From Planctomycetota bacterium (GTDB taxonomy: Bacteria > Planctomycetota > Phycisphaerae > UBA1845 > UTPLA1): a stretch of DNA of 5,194 nucleotides. Position 1 is the first letter of the stretch. Each line of letters begins with the position of its first letter. This document shows, piece after piece, positions 1 through 4,928 of this stretch. The DNA is taken from assembly GCA_027295245.1 (NCBI GenBank), contig JAPULF010000613.1, positions 1-5,194 on the forward strand, given 5' to 3'. The translations under genes were made by a program, and so were the position numbers. A model generated the notes under the pieces. That model ran no database searches. It saw only the letters and a list, made by a program, of their open reading frames with translations, and had not been told where the DNA came from.

Positions 1-60
1 GGCGCATCCGGAAAACGCCACCAACATGCCGGCCAAGACTAGTCCTATCCCGCGATTCAC
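1..60 (-). CDS. N-terminus of a putative lipoprotein, cut by the window edge
   Basis: Only the first 20 codons are present; the gene runs off the left edge. Read on the minus strand from GTG (58-60), it gives a short start with Arg3, a hydrophobic run (GLVLAGMLVAF) and then S-G-C-A. This is the layout of a type II signal peptide, with Cys19 as the likely lipidated residue after cleavage by signal peptidase II. The residue three before the cysteine is Phe rather than the usual Leu, so the lipobox is slightly atypical. A GAGGG ribosome-binding site lies 7 bases upstream of the GTG and supports this start. The mature protein is out of view, so its function cannot be given. The gene is divergent from the arginine deiminase gene. 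Confidence 0.62.
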   Translation of the reverse strand, partial: MNRGIGLVLAGMLVAFSGCA

Positions 61-67
61 GTTAACG

Positions 68-72
68 CCCTC
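68..72 (-). promoter_or_regulatory. Ribosome-binding site for the minus-strand lipoprotein gene
   Basis: On the minus strand this reads GAGGG, with 7 bases between it and the GTG start at 58-60. It decides the use of a GTG start for a gene of which little is visible. Confidence 0.55.
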
Positions 73-127
73 AAACTGTCGCACTTTGGCCCCCTCCACG
101 CAGGCCTTGCGCCTCACGCAGATTACT

Positions 128-133
128 AGTATA
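128..133 (-). promoter_or_regulatory. Possible -10 element (TATACT) of the lipoprotein gene promoter
   Basis: Minus-strand TATACT is one base from the sigma-70 -10 consensus and lies about 68 bases upstream of the GTG start. The best -35-like hexamer, TTGACC (156-161, minus strand), is 22 bases away, which is too far for a standard promoter. The -10 also partly overlaps an 8-base palindrome, TACTAGTA (124-131). The position is sensible but the -35 is poor. Confidence 0.25.
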
Positions 134-330
134 CCTTAACACCGCTTCGAACGCCGGTCAATCGAGTCCGTTATCGGTCGGGGAGATAATGGTTCGTCCT
201 GCGCACGGTTGCGCGGTCTGCCCGATCCTTTCCCGGTTCTGACCGTTCCGGCGCGTCCGAGACAGGCGGCTTGCGGCCCTTGCAAGACACGCATACGCAC
301 CGGCGAGATGCTATCTGTTCTCCCAATCCC

Positions 331-385
331 TGTCCCGATGCCCATCGGGGCCCGTCCCGGCCGCGCGTCGGGGGACATCGGGACA
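331..385 (-). repeat. REP-like hairpin repeat, copy 1
   Basis: The element is bounded by a perfect 10-base inverted repeat, TGTCCCGATG (331-340) and CATCGGGACA (376-385). Inside is a second inverted pair, GTCCC (354-358) with GGGAC (372-376), and CCCGAT-GCCC-ATCGGG (334-349) can form an alternative small hairpin. Bases 361-383 are the exact reverse complement of 4664-4686. Read on the minus strand, both copies have the same order: CCCGATGTCCC, a GC-rich loop, GGGAC, an unpaired stretch, then CATCGGG. The unpaired stretch is longer in this copy. This is the pattern of a repetitive extragenic palindromic family. No transposase gene is present. Confidence 0.65.
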
Positions 386-530
386 CGTCGGGAATGCTTC
401 CCTGTTTGCTTTGCTCTTTCTCAAACGGTACCGGTCCCCCGGACGCCGCAAGGTGTGGGCGCGCGGTGAATAGCCGATATCATCCGGTGTCGTCCGCCGG
501 GTGGTTCGTCGGAGTCCCGCGAATCGGAAA

Positions 531-536
531 GCGAGG
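531..536 (+). promoter_or_regulatory. Ribosome-binding site supporting the GTG start of the arginine deiminase
   Basis: GCGAGG is followed by 10 bases and then GTG at 547-549. It is a modest Shine-Dalgarno match. The start is fixed mainly by the protein, because the family's conserved N-terminus begins exactly at this GTG. Confidence 0.4.
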
Positions 537-546
537 TTGCAGGCCC

Positions 547-1773
547 GTGAAGCTTCACGTCGTCAACGAGTATGACACGCTGGAGGCGGTTCTGGTCCAC
601 CGGCCGGGCCAGGAGATTGACCGCCTGACGCACCATTCGATGCGAGACTTCCTCTTCGAGGACATCCCGTTTCTCCGCCGCATGCAGGAGGAGCACGACG
701 CCTTCGTCGACGTCATGAAGAAACGGGACATACAGGTCATCTACCTGGAGCATTTGCTGAGCGACCTGCTGGAGAAAGACCCGGCGGCGCGACGCACGCT
801 GATCGAGCAGGTCTGCGTCGCGGAACAGGCCGGGGGCCTGGTAAACGATCTCCTGGACCAGAAGCTGTTTCCCGACGACGCCTTGCTGGAGATCCTCTTC
901 GCCGGCATCACGCACGCCGAATACCAGGAGCACACCGGTCGCCGCGTCCTGACCGGGGCCCCCTTGCAGACGTTTGTCTTGCCGCCGATCCCGAACATCT
1001 ACTTCACGCGCGACCCGGCCGTCGTCGTCGGCGGGGCCGCCATCTCCTGCAAGATGCACTTCGCCGCCCGCATGCGCGAATCGATCCTGGTCCGGGCCGT
1101 GTTGGAGCACCATCCCGAGTTTGCCGGGCAGCCCATCACGTACGGCGGGTCGGATGCCCCCACCGAGGACCGGCCCTTTACCATCGAGGGCGGCGACGTG
1201 ATCGTGCTCAACGAAGAATCCGTCCTGGTGGGCGTGAGCGAACGAACCCGTTCGGAGACGATCGAAGTGCTGGCCCGCCGGACGTTCGAAATCGGTCGGG
1301 CCAAGCGATTCTATGAGATCCCCATACCCACGGAACGGATCTTCATGCACCTCGACACCGTCTGCACCATCGTCGACCGGGCCACGGTGGTCTGGTACCC
1401 GGGCGTCATGGACAACATCAAGTACATCCACCACTACGAGTCCGACGCGAGCGGCGGCGTGGTCCGCAAGCCCGATTCGCGCGGCCTGGCGCAGATCCTG
1501 AGCGACGAATTCGGCCGCGAGGTCCGCGTGGTTCGTACGGGCGGCGGCAGCGAGCACTACGCCGGCCGCGAACAGCGCACCGACGGCACCAACACCCTGG
1601 CCATCGCCCCCGGCGTGGCCTGCACCTACGAGCGAAACGTCAAGACGATCGAGGCCATGGAAAAGGCCGGGATCGAGTGCATCACCGTCGCCGGCTCCGA
1701 ACTCGTTCGGGGTCTCGGCGGGCCGCGTTGCATGACCATGCCGCTCAGGCGGCGGCCGCCGGACGGACGTTAG
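547..1773 (+). CDS. arcA: Arginine deiminase
   Basis: This 408-residue cytoplasmic enzyme hydrolyses L-arginine to L-citrulline and ammonia, the first step of the arginine deiminase pathway. The length is normal for the family. Visible landmarks are the N-terminal V-L-V-H-R-P-G-Q-E block (residues 15-23), the F-E-D-I-P segment (37-41), FTRDP with substrate-binding Asp156, the EGGD motif with catalytic Glu214, HLDT with His268 and Asp270, REQ with DGTN (341-349), and GGPRCMTMP with nucleophile Cys395 near the C-terminus. All residues expected for guanidino-group hydrolysis are present, so the enzyme should be active. The start is the GTG at 547, because the translation then matches the family N-terminus; the open frame extends upstream to 271 but crosses a hairpin repeat and looks non-coding. 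No ornithine transcarbamylase, carbamate kinase or arginine/ornithine antiporter gene lies next to it, so ATP production through the full pathway cannot be inferred from this window. Confidence 0.95.
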   Translation: MKLHVVNEYDTLEAVLVHRPGQEIDRLTHHSMRDFLFEDIPFLRRMQEEHDAFVDVMKKRDIQVIYLEHLLSDLLEKDPAARRTLIEQVCVAEQAGGLVNDLLDQKLFPDDALLEILFAGITHAEYQEHTGRRVLTGAPLQTFVLPPIPNIYFTRDPAVVVGGAAISCKMHFAARMRESILVRAVLEHHPEFAGQPITYGGSDAPTEDRPFTIEGGDVIVLNEESVLVGVSERTRSETIEVLARRTFEIGRAKRFYEIPIPTERIFMHLDTVCTIVDRATVVWYPGVMDNIKYIHHYESDASGGVVRKPDSRGLAQILSDEFGREVRVVRTGGGSEHYAGREQRTDGTNTLAIAPGVACTYERNVKTIEAMEKAGIECITVAGSELVRGLGGPRCMTMPLRRRPPDGR

Positions 1774-2038
1774 CCGCAATGTCCGTATCGCGACGCGCAA
1801 GGACCCGTCGCCTGCAAGGGGTGACGCCACGGTGAATCGTGAAGTACTTCAGGCCGACCGAGACTCTCTTTTCGCCTCTGAACGCGCGAAATATCCAACG
1901 CCATGACCCGGTTCGCGGTCCTTATAAGTTCGTCTGTTTTTTGTAGCACAGGCCCCGGCGGATAGAGACTACACTAACCGCGAATCCTTTGCCGCCGTAT
2001 CCGGCGTCCGGTCTGTTCGAGGAGCCCTGACGAACTCC
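1774..2038. other. Intergenic region with a 12-base palindrome
   Basis: There is no gene here. The region holds a perfect 12-base palindrome, TGAAGTACTTCA (1840-1851), and a weak hairpin, CGTCGCC/GGTGACG (1806-1826), which is not followed by a T-run and is not a convincing terminator for the arginine deiminase gene. A TTATAA/TATAAG stretch (1922-1928), a T-run (1937-1942) and TACACT (1970-1975) make the 1920-1975 stretch AT-richer than its surroundings. It is therefore the likeliest site of a promoter for the downstream cluster, but no well-spaced -35/-10 pair is visible. Confidence 0.4.
2019..2024 (+). promoter_or_regulatory. Distant GAGGAG ribosome-binding site candidate for the zf-TFIIB gene
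   Basis: GAGGAG is a strong Shine-Dalgarno match but lies 14 bases before the ATG at 2039, longer than the usual spacing. No ATG, GTG or TTG start fits closer. Starting later, at the ATG of Met9, would delete the first zinc-binding CPRC. The 2039 start is kept and initiation may be weak. Confidence 0.35.
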
Positions 2039-2458
2039 ATGTGTCCCCGATGCAAACAGCCCATGATCCTGCTCGAACTCGACGCCATCGAGATCGATCA
2101 TTGTCTCGATTGCCTGGGAACCTGGCTCGATGCCGGCGAGATCGAGTCGATCTGCGATCGCGCCGGCGGCGATGTCGACGCCGTCGGGCGGGCCATTGCG
2201 CAGGCCCGCCGCGGCGACAAGGTGAAGATCCGTTGCCCGCGATGCCACCGTCGGCTGCGGGCATTGCACTTTGACGAGCCCGCCGCCCTGGAACTCGATG
2301 CCTGTCCGCGGGAGCACGGGTTCTGGTTCGACCGGGGCGAGATGCGGTCGCTGATCGAGGCCCACGAGGATGGCGGGACCGGGGCCGTCGCATCATTCTT
2401 CGCCGATCTCTATCGCAGTGAACTGAGCGAACAAACGGAAGGAGAACGCAATGCCTAG
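2039..2458 (+). CDS. Small protein with two tandem zf-TFIIB zinc-ribbon-like units
   Basis: The 139-residue soluble protein has no signal peptide or membrane segment. It has two copies of a zf-TFIIB-like pattern. Unit 1 has Cys2-x2-Cys5 and Cys22-x2-Cys25, followed by L-G-T-W-L-D-A-G-E (26-34). Unit 2 has Cys66-x2-Cys69 and Cys89-x3-His93, followed by G-F-W-F-D-R-G-E (94-101). The C-x-x-C...C-x-x-C-x-G-x-W-x-D-x-G-E signature is characteristic of the family. The second unit replaces the last cysteine pair with Cys/His, so its metal site may differ. Family members are mostly uncharacterised and presumed to bind zinc and perhaps nucleic acid or protein. The stop codon overlaps the lemA-like start by 8 bases, indicating translational coupling. 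Its role in the cluster, possibly as an adaptor or regulator of the membrane peptidase, is inference. Confidence 0.85.
   Translation: MCPRCKQPMILLELDAIEIDHCLDCLGTWLDAGEIESICDRAGGDVDAVGRAIAQARRGDKVKIRCPRCHRRLRALHFDEPAALELDACPREHGFWFDRGEMRSLIEAHEDGGTGAVASFFADLYRSELSEQTEGERNA
2439..2444 (+). promoter_or_regulatory. Strong ribosome-binding site of the lemA-like gene
   Basis: AAGGAG lies 6 bases before the ATG at 2451 and inside the end of the preceding gene. It is the best Shine-Dalgarno match in the window, which suggests that LemA is made in larger amounts than its neighbours. Confidence 0.75.
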
Positions 2459-3014
2459 TCTCTACGTGATCGTACCGATCGTTTTCGGGGTCGTGCTTAT
2501 TCTTTGGGCGGTTACCGCGTACAACGGTCTGGTCGGACTTCGCAACAAGGTCAAGAACGCCTGGGCCCAGATCGATGTGCAGCTCAAGCGTCGACACGAT
2601 CTGATTCCCAACCTGGTGGAGACCGTCAAGGGCTACGCGGGCCACGAAAAGGACACGTTGCAAAATGTCGTCCAGGCCCGGGCCAACGCGGTGAGCGCTC
2701 AGGGCGTCGGCTCTCAGTCCGCCGCCGAGGGCGAACTGAGCAGCGCCCTCGGCCGTCTCATGATGGTGGTCGAGCAATACCCCGATCTGAAGGCCAATCA
2801 GAACTTTCTCGCGCTCCAGGAGGAGTTGACCTCCACCGAGAACAAGATCGGCTTCAGCCGGCAGTTCTACAACGACTCCGTGATGACGTTCAATACCAAG
2901 GTGCAGACCGTACCCACGAACATCGTCGCCGGGATGTTCCGATTCGGCGAAGAAGAGTTCTTCGAGTTGGAGAGCCGGGCCGAGCGAGAGGCGCCGAAGG
3001 TCAGTTTCTCGTAG
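2451..3014 (+). CDS. lemA: LemA family membrane protein
   Basis: The protein has 187 residues, the usual length for the family. One N-terminal hydrophobic segment (residues 4-24) is followed by the family core: Y-N-G-L-V-x-L-R-N-x-V-x-N-A-W-A-Q-I-D-V-Q-L-K-R-R-x-D-L-I-P-N-L-V-E-T-V-K-G-Y spans residues 24-62 and is nearly a textbook LemA signature. The rest is predicted to be helical, and the C-terminal part contains the family's N-x-I-x-x-S-R-x-x-Y-N-D-x-V block (131-144) and P-x-x-I-V-A-x-M-F-x-F (155-165). LemA proteins are anchored by the N-terminal helix with the helical domain outside the cytoplasm. Their molecular role is unsettled, but they often sit beside M48/HtpX-type peptidases, as here. 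The start overlaps the preceding gene (ATGCCTAG), and the peptidase gene follows after 114 bases. Confidence 0.95.
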   Translation: MPSLYVIVPIVFGVVLILWAVTAYNGLVGLRNKVKNAWAQIDVQLKRRHDLIPNLVETVKGYAGHEKDTLQNVVQARANAVSAQGVGSQSAAEGELSSALGRLMMVVEQYPDLKANQNFLALQEELTSTENKIGFSRQFYNDSVMTFNTKVQTVPTNIVAGMFRFGEEEFFELESRAEREAPKVSFS

Positions 3015-3128
3015 CCCGTCCGGACGAACGCGGGCGCGAGAACTCCGGCGCCCCCTATCCGTCAGATAACTCCGCTTTCGCGATCGGCATGACAACCGTC
3101 GCGGCGGCAATCGGTCCGAGGCCGTTCG

Positions 3129-4619
3129 ATGTGGGAAGCGATCGAACAAAACAGGCGGCGATCCTGGGTGCTCATCGGCGCCATGGGACTCACTCTGTTG
3201 ATGCTCGGGTACCTGATCGGGGCCGCCTTGTTCGCCGATTTTGGCGCCGACCGCCCATCGATCGGCCGGACGACGGGCTTTCCGCAGGCCCAAGGCGACG
3301 GGATCCGCTACTTCACCTGGCTCGACGAGCCTTCGCGCCTGCTGAACGGCGGCGGACTCATCGGCATGGGTATTGCATTGTGCGTCTTTATCATCTCGGT
3401 CTCGGTGGCGTTCCTGGCCGGCGCGAGGCTGCTGCTCCGCATCGCCGGGGCCCGTGAGACGGACAAGGTCGGCGCCCCGCAACTCTGGAACGTGGTCGAG
3501 GAGATGACGATCGCCTCGGGCCTGCCCCGCATGCCGCGCGTGTTCATCGTGGACGACAATGCCCCGAATGCGTTCGCCGTCGGCATGAAGCCGGACGTGG
3601 CCGCGGTCGCCGTGACCCAGGGCCTGCTCCGCAAGCTCAACCGCGACGAACTCCAGGGCGTGATTGCTCACGAAGTCGCCCACATCAACAACTACGACGT
3701 CCGCTTCATGACGCTCGCCTCGGTCTTGCTCGGCAGCATCGTGATGATCTCCGAGGTTTTCCTGCGGTCGCTGTGGTTCGGGGTCGGGAGTCGAAGCTCG
3801 TCCTCGCGATCGGGCGGTCAGGCCAAGCTCTTGTTGCTGGTTGTCGCGATCGTCTTCGCGATCGTCGCGCCGATCATGGCCCGCTTGTTGTTCTTCGCCT
3901 GTTCGCGTCGCCGGGAGTATCTGGCCGACGCCTGCGCCGCCCAATACACCCGCTATCCGCCGGGGCTGGCATCGGCACTCCGGAAGATCGGGGGGATCTC
4001 CTCGGAGAAGTCCGACGTCAACAAGAGCCTGGCGCCCATGTACATCGTCAACCCGCTCCAGGCCCGGGCCCTCACGACGGTCTTCGCGACCCACCCGCCG
4101 CTGGAAAAGCGAATCGCCATTCTCAACGGGATGGCCGGCGCGGGTCTCATGGACTACGAGTCGGCCTACAAGAACGTGATGGGCCAGCAAAACCAATGCC
4201 TCGGGGCGGCAACGCTCAAGAATGAGACGCGCATGAAGATGCGCTCGCCGACGCCCGAACTCGAGCCCAAGGCCGGGGCCGTCGACCGGGCACGCGAGGC
4301 CCTGGACGTTCTCAACCGGGCGGCGCACTTTTTGATCCTGCCGTGCGCATGCGGCGTTCGGATCAAGGTTCCGCCGCGATTCAAGCGCGACTCGATCCGC
4401 TGCCCGCGCTGCGGCAAGGCCAACGACGTGCCCAAGGCGGATGCGGCGAATGACCCGGCCGCGCCCGGCGAGCCGAAGGAGGACGTTTTTCGGCGTCGGG
4501 GCGATGGCTGGGAGTCGTTCAAGTGTGCCTGTGATCGCACGATCCAGCTCAGTCCCGCGTTCGAGGCCGATCGCGTTTCGTGCTCGCATTGTGGGAGGCA
4601 CATCCGCATCGAGGGGTAG
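3129..4619 (+). CDS. HtpX-like M48 membrane zinc metallopeptidase with two C-terminal zinc-ribbon-like units
   Basis: This 496-residue membrane endopeptidase of peptidase family M48 is expected to cleave misfolded or excess membrane proteins. Hydrophobic segments lie near residues 12-36 and 76-104, before the catalytic motif, and near 193-212 and 231-257, after it. H181-E-V-A-H185 supplies two zinc ligands and the catalytic Glu182. E263 in E-Y-L-A-D is the third ligand. P-N-A-F-A-V-G (146-152) is the family's conserved stretch before the active site. HtpX-type enzymes are usually near 300 residues. Here about 150 extra residues follow the peptidase domain and carry two matching units: C406-x-C408 with C425-x2-C428, and C466-x-C468 with C485-x2-C488, each with 16 residues between the pairs. 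The start is the ATG at 3129: GAGG lies 7 bases upstream and an in-frame stop occurs about 40 bases upstream with no other start between. It lies 114 bases after lemA and is probably co-transcribed with it. Strict orthology to HtpX is not certain, so no symbol is given. Confidence 0.93.
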   Translation: MWEAIEQNRRRSWVLIGAMGLTLLMLGYLIGAALFADFGADRPSIGRTTGFPQAQGDGIRYFTWLDEPSRLLNGGGLIGMGIALCVFIISVSVAFLAGARLLLRIAGARETDKVGAPQLWNVVEEMTIASGLPRMPRVFIVDDNAPNAFAVGMKPDVAAVAVTQGLLRKLNRDELQGVIAHEVAHINNYDVRFMTLASVLLGSIVMISEVFLRSLWFGVGSRSSSSRSGGQAKLLLLVVAIVFAIVAPIMARLLFFACSRRREYLADACAAQYTRYPPGLASALRKIGGISSEKSDVNKSLAPMYIVNPLQARALTTVFATHPPLEKRIAILNGMAGAGLMDYESAYKNVMGQQNQCLGAATLKNETRMKMRSPTPELEPKAGAVDRAREALDVLNRAAHFLILPCACGVRIKVPPRFKRDSIRCPRCGKANDVPKADAANDPAAPGEPKEDVFRRRGDGWESFKCACDRTIQLSPAFEADRVSCSHCGRHIRIEG

Positions 4620-4663
4620 GAGAATCTCAGTGAGGAGCGAAATGGTGGTCCGCGTTCTTGGCC

Positions 4664-4703
4664 TCCCGATGTCCCCCGACGCGCGGTGGGGACAGGCATC
4701 GGG
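4664..4703 (+). repeat. REP-like hairpin repeat, copy 2
   Basis: The first 23 bases (4664-4686) exactly match the reverse complement of 361-383. The element folds into a long hairpin: CCCGA (4665-4669) pairs with TCGGG (4699-4703), and TGTCCCC (4670-4676) pairs with GGGGACA (4688-4694), leaving a GC-rich 11-base loop and a 4-base bulge. It begins 45 bases after the peptidase stop codon, a typical place for an extragenic palindrome, where it could stabilise or end the upstream message. Orientation is opposite to copy 1. Confidence 0.68.
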
Positions 4704-4800
4704 CCGGGCTCAGTGGGACGGTTGTCCCCGGCGCGCCAGGACCTGCGGTGGGTTGAGGATTGGAACTTGTACCAATGGCTTGGGTATAGAGCTTCATTGA

Positions 4801-4869
4801 TGCTCGAAAGCCGCCGGCAAGAAAGTCCGGTCAACGAAGCGGAAGAAGAAGGCCAAGAAGCGTGGTTGA
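4801..4869 (+). pseudogene. Possible remnant: lysine-rich C-terminal tail without a gene body
   Basis: In this frame a stop at 4798-4800 is followed by 22 sense codons and TGA (4867-4869). The translation is Ser-Lys-Ala-Ala-Gly-Lys-Lys followed by a run rich in Lys and Arg (ten Lys and three Arg among the 22), ending Lys-Lys-Arg-Gly. Such tails end many bacterial nucleic-acid-binding proteins, and a terminator-like hairpin follows 9 bases later. No start codon and no gene body are present, and the upstream part of the frame is not protein-like. It could equally be a purine-rich low-complexity tract read by chance. Confidence 0.2.
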
Positions 4870-4878
4870 CGGAAAACC

Positions 4879-4916
4879 CGCAACGCCCCGAACGGCGATG
4901 TTGCGCCCCTTTTTGG
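4879..4916. terminator. Bidirectional terminator-like hairpin
   Basis: CGCAA (4879-4883) pairs with TTGCG (4901-4905), and the inner CGCC (4884-4887) pairs with GGCG (4894-4897), with a 6-base loop and a 3-base bulge. On the plus strand the stem is followed by CCCCTTTTTGG. On the minus strand it is followed by GGGTTTTCC. It lies 23 bases past the stop codon of the minus-strand gene and downstream of the peptidase gene, which is where a shared terminator of convergent genes would be expected. The bulge and short T-runs make it moderate rather than strong. Confidence 0.45.
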
Positions 4917-4928
4917 ACGGATCCAGGT

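Larger units (their letters stand above)
61..546. other. Divergent intergenic region between lipoprotein gene and arginine deiminase gene
   Basis: These 486 bases contain no supported gene. Open frames cross the region, including an in-frame extension upstream of the arginine deiminase, but they run through a hairpin-forming repeat and give arginine- and proline-rich translations without protein character. The region holds the minus-strand leader of the lipoprotein gene (61-133), the repeat at 331-385, a small perfect hairpin GGGAA-TGC-TTCCC (390-402), and the arginine deiminase leader. I could not identify a convincing promoter for the arginine deiminase gene. TATCAT at 479-484 is a possible -10 without a good -35. 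Confidence 0.6.
4620..4928. other. Convergent intergenic region after the peptidase gene
   Basis: No supported complete gene lies in these 309 bases. They hold repeat copy 2 (4664-4703), a short lysine-rich reading-frame fragment (4801-4869) and a bidirectional terminator-like hairpin (4879-4916). From about 4740 rightwards the composition looks less GC-rich than the genes to the left (judged by eye), which could mark a junction with DNA of different history. Confidence 0.5.

Noticed and set aside
156..161. TTGACC as the -35 partner of TATACT (128-133) on the minus strand
   Set aside because: The spacing is 22 bases, well outside the usual 16-18.
390..420. GGGAA-TGC-TTCCC hairpin followed by a T-rich stretch, as a plus-strand terminator
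   Set aside because: The stem has only 5 pairs, the T-rich stretch is interrupted, and no plus-strand gene lies upstream in the window.
271..546. Upstream in-frame extension of the arginine deiminase (92 extra residues)
   Set aside because: It crosses the hairpin repeat and translates to Arg/Pro-rich sequence. The family's conserved N-terminus begins at the GTG at 547.
1806..1826. CGTCGCC/GGTGACG hairpin as the arginine deiminase terminator
   Set aside because: It includes a wobble pair and no T-run follows it.
421..1830. Open minus-strand frame of 469 codons opposite the arginine deiminase gene
   Set aside because: It is the antisense shadow of a well-supported enzyme gene in GC-rich DNA. 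Its translation is low in recognisable motifs and rich in Asp, Gly, Val and Arg, as expected for a shadow.
3017..3026. 10-base palindrome CGTCCGGACG just after the lemA-like stop
   Set aside because: It is short, GC-only in character and expected by chance in DNA of this composition. There is no terminator T-run.
1974..4601. Open minus-strand frame of 875 codons opposite the zf-TFIIB, LemA and peptidase genes
   Set aside because: It spans three clearly real plus-strand genes and their gaps, and has no domain or motif of its own. High GC content keeps the frame open.
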